Source: CAYLYU01 sp964501925 (lineage in GTDB: Bacteria; Pseudomonadota; Zetaproteobacteria; Mariprofundales; Mariprofundaceae). Taken from it: a stretch of 25,471 nt of DNA. The notes under the pieces are model-generated. The model saw only the letters and a list, made by a program, of their open reading frames with translations. It had not been told where the DNA came from and did no database searches. The stretch covers positions 1-25,471 of the forward strand of contig CAZCTM010000027.1 of NCBI GenBank assembly GCA_964501925.1. Direction: 5' to 3'. The translations under genes were made by a program, and so were the position numbers. Below are positions 15,849 to 22,877 of the stretch, in pieces (position 1 is the first letter of the stretch; each line of letters starts with the position of its first letter).

Positions 15849-17045
15849 CTAGCGCTGATCCATGGGTATGTAGGGCTTGCCGTGCTCGCCCCTGTAGATC
15901 TGGACCGGGCGGTAGATTCGGCTGTGGCCCAGCTGTTCTTTCCAGTGAGCGAGCCAGCCTGAAACCCTGGCAATCGCAAAAATCGGGGTAAACAGGTCGG
16001 GACTGATGCCCATTTTCCGGTAAACGATGCCCGAATAGAAATCCACGTTGGGACACACGCCCTTGGCCCCAAGCGTACTCTTGGAGAGCTCCTCGATGCG
16101 CATGGCAATTTCATACGTTGGATCCGAACCGTATTTTTTGGTCAGTTCTCCATAGAGCTTCTGCAGCAGGGTCGCCCTTGGATCCTTGGTCTTGTAGACA
16201 CGGTGGCCGAGACCCACGATTTTTTCATGATGGACAAGTTTTTCGTTCAGGTAGCTCTCCGCCCGGTCAACCGAGCCAATTTCATCCAGCATCTGCAGGA
16301 CTTCTTCATTTGCGCCGCCATGCAGAGGGCCGGAAAGAGACCCGATGGCCGCGCTGACGACGGTATAGGGATCGGCAAGCGTTGAAGCAGTCACCATGGC
16401 GGAAAAGGTGCTTGCGTTCATGGTGTGTTCGGCATGAACAATCAATGCCACATCCATGATTCTCTCCAGAAGTGGATCGGGTTCCTCGCCAAAAAGCATG
16501 TACAGGAAGTTTGCTGCGTGACTGAGGTCATCACGCGGCGCTATGGGGTCATCACCATTGCGCATGCGGGCATGAGCGGCAACAATGGTTGGTAACTTGG
16601 CGATCAGACGTGCGCACGTGCTGCGCACGAATTCCGGATCACTGGCACCCCCATCCCTTTTCCTGGGCAGGGGATAAAACATGCCGAGAACAGCCACCGT
16701 GGCCTGCAAGGCATCCATGGGATGAGCGGATTCCGGAAAAAGCTTGATGATGTCACGAATGCGGTACTTGATGCGTCGATGATGGCGCAATTCGGCATCA
16801 AAGGCGTCAAGTTCCTGGCGCTTCGGCAGACTGCCATAAAGCAGCAAATAACTGACCTCTTCAAAGGAGCTTTTTTCCGCCAGGGTCTCAATACTGATTC
16901 CCCTGTATTCTAGGTGCCCTTTTTGGCCATCCACATAGGAAATCGAGGATTCAGCTACAGGTATGCCGGCGAGCCCCGGGGAATAACAGGGAATTTCACT
17001 GGCTGGCACTCCACGAGACTGGTTTCCTGATTGATCTGATACCAT
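15849..17045 (-). CDS. gltA: Citrate synthase
   Basis: Citrate synthase of 398 residues, condensing oxaloacetate and acetyl-CoA in the cytoplasm. The catalytic triad is present: His242 in GPLHGGANEEVLQML, His281 in GLGHRVYKTKDPRA and Asp335 in CPNVDFYSGIVY. The N-terminus PGLAGIPVAESSISYVDGQKGHLEYRGI is the usual start of the shorter citrate/methylcitrate synthase lineage, shorter than the E. coli GltA form, so 2-methylcitrate synthase (PrpC) is possible. No prp genes are nearby, and sucCD lies in the same window, which favours the TCA role. AAGGAGAGG precedes the ATG. Confidence 0.88.
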   Translation of the reverse strand: MVSDQSGNQSRGVPASEIPCYSPGLAGIPVAESSISYVDGQKGHLEYRGISIETLAEKSSFEEVSYLLLYGSLPKRQELDAFDAELRHHRRIKYRIRDIIKLFPESAHPMDALQATVAVLGMFYPLPRKRDGGASDPEFVRSTCARLIAKLPTIVAAHARMRNGDDPIAPRDDLSHAANFLYMLFGEEPDPLLERIMDVALIVHAEHTMNASTFSAMVTASTLADPYTVVSAAIGSLSGPLHGGANEEVLQMLDEIGSVDRAESYLNEKLVHHEKIVGLGHRVYKTKDPRATLLQKLYGELTKKYGSDPTYEIAMRIEELSKSTLGAKGVCPNVDFYSGIVYRKMGISPDLFTPIFAIARVSGWLAHWKEQLGHSRIYRPVQIYRGEHGKPYIPMDQR

Positions 17046-17156
17046 ACTGAACCTCTCCTTGAAGGGTTAAGCAAAAATCCTAAGCCTGACCTGACACCTT
17101 TTTCCAGACATGATCACACACATTGATCCGGCATCTGCTGGCGGAGCGCAATGATA

Positions 17157-17330
17157 GCATCTTTTCCGGCTTTAGGCTCGCCGGCCAAACGGACCGGGGA
17201 TGGATTACGGGGATCCCTTGCCGAGAGGGTGGGCCTTGTTGCCAGGGCCATGTCGGCGGGCACGGCTGATGTGGGTGTAAATCTCTGTGGTGCTGATGTT
17301 GGCATGGCCCAGCAATATCTGGACGACACG
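17157..17330. repeat. Left copy of the 174-bp xerD-end direct repeat
   Basis: This stretch matches 18236-18409 base for base except one T/C difference (AATATC versus AACATC). It ends sharply on both sides. It consists of the last 41 sense codons and stop of xerD plus 48 bp of downstream sequence. Confidence 0.95.
17205..17330 (-). pseudogene. xerD: Orphan 3' fragment of xerD
   Basis: The fragment codes for the last 41 residues of XerD, starting exactly at the codon for Arg262 and including His270 and the nucleophile Tyr279, but has no start or upstream part. The single base change replaces Met266 with Ile. It is either the original gene end displaced by an element that integrated here, or a duplicated copy. 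Confidence 0.85.
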
Positions 17331-17396
17331 TGGGTGGCGGAATCAGGCATTGATATTTTGGCACAAACCCCGCCGGGATTGACAAGCTGCAAAAAT

Positions 17397-17411
17397 GTAT
17401 AAAAATTATAC
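17397..17411. promoter_or_regulatory. Candidate brnTA operator/promoter
   Basis: GTATAA (17397-17402) and TTATAC (17406-17411) form a perfect 6-3-6 inverted repeat ending 3 bp before the brnT ATG. A consensus TTGACA lies at 17379-17384, but the nearest -10-like TATAAA is only 13 bp away. BrnA antitoxins repress their own promoter, so this is a natural operator candidate. No ribosome site fits between it and the ATG, so the transcript may be leaderless. Confidence 0.5.
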
Positions 17412-17414
17412 CGT

Positions 17415-17681
17415 ATGTTCGAGTTCGATCCGAAGAAGAGTCGCGCGAACAAGAAGAAGCACGGCATTGATTTTGTCGAGGCGCAAAGGCTCTGGGATGA
17501 TCCGGATATACTGGAAATTCCGGCTCGGACGGAGGATGAGCCAAGATATCTTCTGATCGGCAGGCTGGAAGGCAGGCTCTGGTCGGCCGTGGTGACTTAT
17601 CGCGAAGGACACATTCGGATCATCTCGGTACGGCGTTCGCGCAAAGAGGAGGTTGAACTTTATGAAAGCGAAGGATTTTGA
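17415..17681 (+). CDS. brnT: BrnT family ribonuclease toxin
   Basis: Type II toxin of 88 residues with a RelE-like fold, expected to cleave mRNA and slow growth. The family pattern is clear: FDPKKSRANKKKHGIDFVEAQRLWDDP at the N-terminus, then RYLLIGRLEGRLWSAVVTYREGHIRIISVRRSRKEEVELYES with the basic residues used for RNA cleavage. The reading frame is intact and of typical length. The antitoxin gene overlaps its 3' end by 20 bp. It sits between the two xerD-end repeats, so it is probably cargo of a lost element that has been kept because of addiction. Confidence 0.92.
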   Translation: MFEFDPKKSRANKKKHGIDFVEAQRLWDDPDILEIPARTEDEPRYLLIGRLEGRLWSAVVTYREGHIRIISVRRSRKEEVELYESEGF

Positions 17682-17886
17682 CAAGGCATTCGAGAAGGGC
17701 GAGGACATTACGGCCCATCTGGACCTCTCCAGGGCGCGCCGGCCGGAACTCGAAACAAAGCGCGTGAACGTGGATTTTCCCGAGTGGATGATTCACCGGC
17801 TGGATCGCGAGGCCAGGCGGCTGGGCGTCACGCGCCAGTCCATCATCAAGATGTGGCTTGCGGAACGGCTGGAAAAGGCCGCCTGA
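17662..17886 (+). CDS. brnA: BrnA family antitoxin
   Basis: Antitoxin of 74 residues. The N-terminal part (FEKGEDITAHLDLSRARRP) should wrap the BrnT toxin, and the C-terminal part (KRVNVDFPEWMIHRLDREARRLGVTRQSIIKMWLAERLE) is a ribbon-helix-helix DNA-binding fold. I chose ATG 17662, which has GAGGAGG 9 bp upstream; the in-frame TTG at 17653 lies directly against that site. It overlaps brnT by 20 bp. In this family toxin-first order is usual, and the antitoxin represses the operon through inverted repeats. Confidence 0.9.
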   Translation: MKAKDFDKAFEKGEDITAHLDLSRARRPELETKRVNVDFPEWMIHRLDREARRLGVTRQSIIKMWLAERLEKAA

Positions 17887-17902
17887 ACAACTCCTCCGCT
17901 GA

Positions 17903-18076
17903 CAGAGTCGAGCCTTGTTTCGTGCATCGGCAGCGGACCGCAAGGATTTGCCCGTTTCCCAGTGTGCGGGTTGCGGAGAGTTTCTGATTGCCGATCCGGT
18001 GATGACAGAAGTGGAAACATTGCTTGAAAAATCCGGTCCGGAAGCCGAGCTGGATGTGCTTCGCTACGTAGTATAG
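17903..18076 (+). pseudogene. Broken reading frame with a CxxC knuckle
   Basis: A 57-codon open stretch without an ATG start in frame at its head, ending in TAG exactly where the integrase remnant begins. It reads as protein-like sequence: LPVSQCAGCGEFLIADP then an acidic helix (TEVETLLEKSGPEAELDVLRYVV). The CAGC pair could be half of a zinc-binding site. I do not recognise the family. The stop may have been created by the junction. It is probably the end of another element gene. Confidence 0.35.
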
Positions 18077-18235
18077 TGGAAGCCATCGCCCTGAAACCGT
18101 GGGCGCAGATCTCCTCTTTGCTGTAGCCAATGTGGCGCAGTGATGCATTGATGGTGTTTTCACTCATGGACCGGGATGGATTGCGGATGGAAGGAAACAC
18201 GCATCTTCATTTTTTCGGCTGGTATGCGCCATTCG
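18069..18235 (-). pseudogene. P4-type tyrosine integrase remnant, frameshifted and deleted
   Basis: Two pieces of a P4-family integrase lie side by side in different frames. The first (EWRIPAEKMKMR, from 18234) is the motif before the HxVPLS stretch of such integrases. The second (VFPSIRNPSRSMSENTINAS, then LRHIGYSKEEICAHGFRAMASTIL) holds the HGFRAMAST box with the catalytic His-x-x-Arg. Roughly 30-40 residues expected between them are missing, along with the N-terminus and the C-terminal tyrosine. The reading is direct; the family comes from memory of the motif. Confidence 0.75.
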
Positions 18236-18409
18236 GCATCTTTTCCGGCTTTAGGCTCGCCGGCCAAACGGACCGGGGATGGATTACGGGGATCCCTTGC
18301 CGAGAGGGTGGGCCTTGTTGCCAGGGCCATGTCGGCGGGCACGGCTGATGTGGGTGTAAATCTCTGTGGTGCTGATGTTGGCATGGCCCAGCAACATCTG
18401 GACGACACG
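18236..18409. repeat. Right copy of the 174-bp xerD-end direct repeat
   Basis: This copy is part of the intact xerD gene and its downstream flank. Its left end abuts the integrase remnant; its right end is the codon for Arg262. The partner copy lies 1079 bp to the left in the same orientation. Confidence 0.95.
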
Positions 18410-19192
18410 AAGATCGGCGCCATGATCCAGCAAGTGAGTGGCAAAGGCATGCCTGAGCGTATGCGGGGACGGCAAGGGCGAGATACCGGCCTTCTTTGCC
18501 AGCTCCCGGATACGCTGCCAGAAGTTCTGTCGGCTCATGGCCTTGCCCCCGCGGCCTGGAAAGAGATAGGGGCTGCCTCTGGCATCCTGCCGGGCGGAGC
18601 GCTGCACAAGGTATTGCTCCAGCCAGGCATGGGCCTGCTCACCAAAAGGGATCAGCCGCTCCTTGTTGCCCTTGCCAACCACCCGAAGGCAACCTGCCGA
18701 CATGTCAAGACTGGACAGCGTCAGGCCCACCAGCTCGCTGACGCGCATACCGGTGGCATATAACAGCTCCAGCATGCAACGATCACGAAGCCCGACAGGG
18801 GTGGACACATCCGGAGCTGCCAGAAGGGCTTCAACATCCACCTCGCTAAGAAACCTGGGCAAGGGCCGTTTTCGGCCCTGTGCCGGAATGGAGCGGACCG
18901 GATTGTCGCCCCTGATCTCTTCGCTTGCCAGATACGAGAACCAGACGGCAAGGGCGCTTCGGCGCCTCCGGATCGTTGTATCCCGCAAACCCTTTCGCCT
19001 CAGCCATGCCAGATAGCGCAACATGTCGTCTTCGTTTGCCGTAAGAAGGTCTCTCCCCGATTCCCGGACAAAGTTCTGGGCATCAAGAAGGTCGAACTGA
19101 TATGAAATCAGGGTTTTTGACGACCAGCCACGCTGCATCGCCATCTCGTTCAGCAATCGAATGACACGATCGTTATCTTTCGAAATGCTCAT
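18284..19192 (-). CDS. xerD: Site-specific tyrosine recombinase XerD
   Basis: Recombinase of 302 residues that acts with XerC at dif to resolve chromosome dimers at the division site. The N-terminal SAM-like core-binding domain spans about residues 1-105 and the catalytic domain the rest. The active site is complete: Arg150 (TGMRVSELVGL), His244 and Arg247 (PHTLRHAFATH), His270 (LGHANIST) and Tyr279 (TEIYTH). The length is normal. The last 41 residues are part of the duplicated 174-bp block, so its present 3' end may have been supplied by an integrated element. No strong ribosome site is seen. Confidence 0.93.
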   Translation of the reverse strand: MSISKDNDRVIRLLNEMAMQRGWSSKTLISYQFDLLDAQNFVRESGRDLLTANEDDMLRYLAWLRRKGLRDTTIRRRRSALAVWFSYLASEEIRGDNPVRSIPAQGRKRPLPRFLSEVDVEALLAAPDVSTPVGLRDRCMLELLYATGMRVSELVGLTLSSLDMSAGCLRVVGKGNKERLIPFGEQAHAWLEQYLVQRSARQDARGSPYLFPGRGGKAMSRQNFWQRIRELAKKAGISPLPSPHTLRHAFATHLLDHGADLRVVQMLLGHANISTTEIYTHISRARRHGPGNKAHPLGKGSP

Positions 19193-19260
19193 AGGAAGAT
19201 CTGGCAGACGTCCATCATCAAGTACTTACTAGCATAACTGCGGACAAACCTGAAGAATGC

Positions 19261-19291
19261 GCAAAGAAAAGGCCCGGCATGATGCCGGGCC
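19261..19291 (-). terminator. Terminator of tRNA-Leu
   Basis: On the minus strand a GGCCCGGC/GCCGGGCC stem (19271-19291) with a 5-nt loop follows the tRNA by 5 bp and is followed by TTTTCTTT. The stem core is the same as that of the terminator at 22141-22168. Confidence 0.85.
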
Positions 19292-19296
19292 CTGTA

Positions 19297-19383
<87 letters not shown>

Positions 19384-19420
19384 AAACACGCAGCTAAACA
19401 GCCGCGTCGGCCGGATGGAG

Positions 19421-19448
19421 ATGTTAAAAGGGAGCCTTAGTGTGTCAA
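19421..19448 (-). promoter_or_regulatory. Candidate tRNA-Leu promoter overlapping the rnr start
   Basis: On the minus strand a consensus TTGACA (19448-19443) is followed after 16 bp by TAACAT (19426-19421), about 38 bp before the tRNA. The -35 box lies inside the first codons of rnr, so the two divergent units share this DNA. Confidence 0.5.
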
Positions 19449-21415
19449 GGAAGAAAAACGAACGAAGTCGTTATGACGGCAGGCGAAAAAAAACCGGGAG
19501 AGCTTCAGAGCCGGTCAAGAGCGGCAAGGTCATCGCCCATCCGGATGGTTATGGATTTGTCCGTCTGGGCGCGGGCCGCGACAGCGATGTGTTCATTCCC
19601 AGAGAAAACATGCGGGGCATCCTCCACGGTGACAAGGTATCGGTTCGTGTTGTCAGGCGGCGTGGTCGCCTTTCAGCCGAGGTGCTTGAGGTCCTGGAGG
19701 CAGCCCCCAGCATTGTAACCGGCCGCTTTCGCATCCGGGGAAACGTGGGCATCGTTGAACCGCGCACCAGACGCATGCCCCAGGCTGTGATGGTGCGGAG
19801 AAACGATGCTGCCGGAGCCCGGGACGGGGATTGGGTGCGCGTGAAAATCAAACGAGGCACAACCCCCCTTTGCGGCCGAATCATCGAGATCCTCGGAAAT
19901 CTGCTCAAGCCTTCACGGCTTATTGATCTGATCGTGGCCGAAAAGGAGCTGAGAACAACATTTCCCGAACATGTCCTGGCAGAGGCAGAAAAGCTGCCCC
20001 GTCAGGTTCTGCCCAAGGATCGAAAAAACCGGCTCGACCTTACCCATCTTCCCTTTGTCACCATTGATGGAGAGGATGCCAGGGATTTTGATGACGCCAT
20101 CTGCGTGGTTCCCAGAGGCCGGGGTTTTGAGCTTTGGGTCGCCATTGCCGATGTCGGTCACTATGTCCACCATGGAAGTGCCACGGACAAGGAAGCCCGA
20201 GAAAGGGGGAATTCCTTCTACTTTCCGGACCGAGTCATTCCCATGCTGCCCGAAATTCTGAGCAATGGCATTTGCTCGCTCAAACCTAGAGTGGAACGCC
20301 TTGCGATGGTCGTCCATATGCGCTTTGATGCTGGCGGGCGCAGACGGTCCATTCATATTGCCGAGGCCCTGATTCATTCACAGGCTCGCCTCACCTATTC
20401 GCAGACGGCCAGATTCCTCGAACACGAGGATGCAAAGGCCATCCCGGATCAACAGGTGAGGGAGATGCTCAAACACGCCGCCACGCTCCACCGGATGATG
20501 GCGAAATCACGGCGACGCAGAGGCGCGATCGATCTTGATCTTTCCGAGACCCGTTCCGTCATCGAGGATGACGAGGTCAGACGAATCGAGGTTTGCGAAC
20601 AGAACCTGGCCCATCGTCTCATCGAGGAATTCATGCTGGCCGCCAACACCGCCGTGGCTCGCTACCTGGAAGAAAAGAGGGTCCCCTTTCTGTATCGAAT
20701 CCATGAGCCGCCCGACCTGGAGGCAGTCCGGACGCTGAATGAATTCTTTCTGCCATTCGGAATGTTCATTCCCGTATACCCGAACAAACCTCCCCACCCC
20801 AAGGATTTCCAGAGGGTCCTGGAAAAGGCCGCAGACAAGCCTCATCTCCATGTTTTCAGCCGACTCATTCTGAGAAGTCTGAAGCAGGCCTGTTACAGCC
20901 CGGAAAATGCCGGCCATTTTGGACTGGCTTTCAAATGTTACACGCATTTCACCAGCCCTATCCGTCGCTATGCGGATCTGACCGTCCACCGACGTCTTCG
21001 GGCGGTTCTGAGGAATGAAAACCCGGATGATGCCCAGCCCGCAAGCGAGCTTGAAGGGATCGGCAAACACGTCTCCGCTCAGGAACGCATACAGATGGAG
21101 GCGGAGTGGGATACCACCGCCATGCTGTCAGCGTTGTATCACCAAAAGGATATCGGGAAGGAATTCGAGGCCGTGATCGCTGGATTGAGCGAACACACCA
21201 TATTCCTTGAGCTTGAGCCTACCATGGCCGAGGCCGGTGTTTCCGTCGCGGATCTGGGACAATTCGAGCTCGACAGGAAAATGCACAGGCTCGTGGAATC
21301 ACGGACAGGAAAAACGCATGCCCTTGGAGATCGCGTACGCGTGCGGATTGAATCGACGGATCCGGTTCGCGGGCAGATCCGTGCCAGACTGATCGCCGGG
21401 CAGCCATCGCGCTAA
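19442..21415 (+). CDS. rnr: Ribonuclease R
   Basis: Processive 3'-5' exoribonuclease of the RNase II/RNB superfamily, 657 residues, degrading structured RNA, rRNA fragments and mRNA. A basic N-terminal tail leads into a cold-shock domain (KVIAHPDGYGFVRLG, DVFIPRENMRGILHGDKV). The RNB active-site motif IDGEDARDFDDAI is at about residues 208-220, and FTSPIRRYADLTVHR is the RNA-channel motif. An S1 domain forms the C-terminus. I chose GTG 19442 because AAAGGGAG lies 7 bp upstream; in-frame ATGs at 19415 and 19421 lie before or on that site, and the ATG at 19331 is inside tRNA-Leu. The protein lacks the extra N-terminal helix-turn-helix and long basic tail of the 813-residue E. coli enzyme. Confidence 0.9.
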   Translation: MSRKKNERSRYDGRRKKTGRASEPVKSGKVIAHPDGYGFVRLGAGRDSDVFIPRENMRGILHGDKVSVRVVRRRGRLSAEVLEVLEAAPSIVTGRFRIRGNVGIVEPRTRRMPQAVMVRRNDAAGARDGDWVRVKIKRGTTPLCGRIIEILGNLLKPSRLIDLIVAEKELRTTFPEHVLAEAEKLPRQVLPKDRKNRLDLTHLPFVTIDGEDARDFDDAICVVPRGRGFELWVAIADVGHYVHHGSATDKEARERGNSFYFPDRVIPMLPEILSNGICSLKPRVERLAMVVHMRFDAGGRRRSIHIAEALIHSQARLTYSQTARFLEHEDAKAIPDQQVREMLKHAATLHRMMAKSRRRRGAIDLDLSETRSVIEDDEVRRIEVCEQNLAHRLIEEFMLAANTAVARYLEEKRVPFLYRIHEPPDLEAVRTLNEFFLPFGMFIPVYPNKPPHPKDFQRVLEKAADKPHLHVFSRLILRSLKQACYSPENAGHFGLAFKCYTHFTSPIRRYADLTVHRRLRAVLRNENPDDAQPASELEGIGKHVSAQERIQMEAEWDTTAMLSALYHQKDIGKEFEAVIAGLSEHTIFLELEPTMAEAGVSVADLGQFELDRKMHRLVESRTGKTHALGDRVRVRIESTDPVRGQIRARLIAGQPSR

Positions 21416-21442
21416 AAGAAGGGGCTATCCCAATCCCACCAT

Positions 21443-21763
21443 CTAGCCGTCCAGGCGGGGACCATCATCCCAGCGGCGCGGAGGGTTGGTTGCCGGATCT
21501 GCCCAGCCCTGTTTCCAGCCAGTTTCGGCATTGATGCAGGACTGGATGGAGGCCGCAGCCTCCTGCTGCTGGCACCACCTCCTCTCATCCTTCGTTTCCT
21601 TTCTCCAGTGTATCTTGTACCACTTCACACTGTGGCCGCCGTAGGGCCCTTCATTGGTGACATGGGTTTCTTCATGTTCAACCGGATCTTCCTCGGAAGA
21701 ACAGGCCGTCAACAGACTCGCCACCAACATCAACGCCATGACCAAAAAGAGCGTTTTCTTCAT
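21443..21763 (-). CDS. Small predicted lipoprotein
   Basis: Exported lipoprotein of 106 residues. The signal peptide ends in the lipobox LTAC with the acylated cysteine at residue 21, followed by Ser-Ser, which favours the outer membrane. The mature part has two further cysteines in WYKIHWRKETKDERRWCQQQ and SIQSCINAE, a W/R/C spacing loosely like EexN-type entry-exclusion lipoproteins, but no conjugation genes are present. Function unknown. It is convergent with rnr, with 27 bp between the stops. Confidence 0.7.
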   Translation of the reverse strand: MKKTLFLVMALMLVASLLTACSSEEDPVEHEETHVTNEGPYGGHSVKWYKIHWRKETKDERRWCQQQEAAASIQSCINAETGWKQGWADPATNPPRRWDDGPRLDG

Positions 21764-22020
21764 CCCGTGTCGTGCTCCCTGCTTCCAGAAAGGCGTATCG
21801 TGGGAAAAATACGAAAAGGGTCAAATAGTTTTTATGCTCCCAATCCTTCCTTGGCTACTTCAGTGTGTGAACGCATATCTTCCCTGTTTGCCTGTCCGAT
21901 ATGATTAAAGCGATTTTATCGCTTCTCAACGCTCATTTAATGTTTGAAACGTATTGTAACCCCAAGGACGACCAAATCATTGACCGGCAAGGGTAAAAAA
22001 CATCAGGAACAGGAGTGACC

Positions 22021-22113
22021 ATGAGAGCTGTAGCTATTTTAGCCATTACGTTCATACTGGTTTACACCGGTGCGTTGATCCGCATCTCGTTTTTCAACAC
22101 CTCAGCCACATAG
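22021..22113 (+). CDS. 30-residue single-helix membrane peptide
   Basis: A short reading frame starting MRAVAILAITFILVYTGALI, predicted as one transmembrane helix with a short polar tail (RISFFNTSAT). It has AGGAG 5 bp before the ATG and a perfect rho-independent terminator 27 bp after the stop, so it looks like a free-standing gene rather than a chance frame. The 257-bp interval before it (21764-22020) holds only the lipoprotein's upstream region, a weak AAGCGAT/ATCGCTT hairpin near 21907 and the leader of this gene. Function unknown. Confidence 0.6.
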   Translation: MRAVAILAITFILVYTGALIRISFFNTSAT

Positions 22114-22140
22114 CAGCAGAATATTCGATTCTCCTCCAGA

Positions 22141-22168
22141 AAAGGCCCGGCAATGCCGGGCCTTTTTC
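22141..22168. terminator. Bidirectional rho-independent terminator
   Basis: AAAAGGCCCGGC (22141-22152), loop AAT, GCCGGGCCTTTT (22156-22167) plus one more T. A and T runs flank a GC stem on both sides, so it can serve the 30-residue gene on the plus strand and the 58-residue gene on the minus strand. Confidence 0.92.
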
Positions 22169-22228
22169 GTCTACCATGTTCTGTTCTCCGGTCGTCCGGA
22201 TTCTGCCTGCGAATTACAGTGGATCGCT

Positions 22229-22405
22229 TCAGGGCTTGTCTTCCCTGATAAAGTGACGTATCAGAAACTCCTCATCCAGGGGCGAGAGATTGAAACGGCG
22301 GCTGGCTTCCTCGACCACCTCCAGTGTCTTTTCTTCCTGCTCAGCCAGCCATCGGATGGCTTTTCTCAGTTCTTCTCCCTCCGGAAGTATGGAGCCCTGC
22401 TTCAT
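22229..22405 (-). CDS. Small acidic helical protein, 58 residues
   Basis: A 58-residue frame starting MKQGSILPEGEELRKAIRWL and ending EEFLIRHFIREDKP. It is charged, helical and Glu-rich, with no membrane segment. GAGGG lies about 6 bp before the ATG, and the bidirectional terminator stands 61 bp downstream. It follows the 128-residue membrane protein gene by 42 bp on the same strand and may share its transcript. I do not recognise a characterised family. Confidence 0.65.
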   Translation of the reverse strand: MKQGSILPEGEELRKAIRWLAEQEEKTLEVVEEASRRFNLSPLDEEFLIRHFIREDKP

Positions 22406-22447
22406 GACATACCCTCACCCAGGCGCGGTTACCCGGAAACTTTGTAG

Positions 22448-22834
22448 CTAGCTTAAGACGATCGACACCAGAAGCATGAACTTGACATAGATGGTCGCCA
22501 GCAGGAAGGAGCTGATGCCGGTAAGCACCAGTTTATGCAGCTTATCCTCCGCGACAAACAGGCGAGGCAGAAGCGAAACCCCGCCCAGGAATCCCGCCAT
22601 CACGGACAGGAAGATCAGCAGGGAGGTATTGTAACCCGATTGCCCCATGGCCTCCTCCAGACTTCCGAAAACAAACAGCAACAAGGCAAGGGCTATCAGA
22701 TACGGTAAATAAATCAGTACGTATTCGACCGGATGCCACCTCAAGCTGCTTTTCCTGCCAAGAAACATGATCGTCCCCGCCACGGCATTGGCCGGAACCG
22801 CGTAGATCAGGAGGGAAAGGGCGTAGGAGTTCAT
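22448..22834 (-). CDS. Four-helix membrane protein of unknown function
   Basis: Integral membrane protein of 128 residues with four hydrophobic segments (starting LLIYAVPANAVAGTIMF, YVLIYLPYLIALALLLFVF, SLLIFLSVMAGFLGGVSLL and FLLATIYVKFMLLVSIVLS), with both ends short. No catalytic or family motif is recognised. It starts 43 bp after sucD on the same strand, with a GGAG some distance before the ATG, so it is probably at the tail of the sucCD transcript. Confidence 0.7.
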   Translation of the reverse strand: MNSYALSLLIYAVPANAVAGTIMFLGRKSSLRWHPVEYVLIYLPYLIALALLLFVFGSLEEAMGQSGYNTSLLIFLSVMAGFLGGVSLLPRLFVAEDKLHKLVLTGISSFLLATIYVKFMLLVSIVLS

Positions 22835-22877
22835 CGGCCGACTCTAGCTCCTGGAATGAAGATGTGAACCATGAAGG

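Noticed and set aside
17080..17156. AAAAAGGTGTCAGGTC-like sequence on the minus strand downstream of the left xerD repeat, suspected to be a transposase boundary
   Set aside because: There is no paired inverted end or transposase frame in the window, so it cannot be supported.
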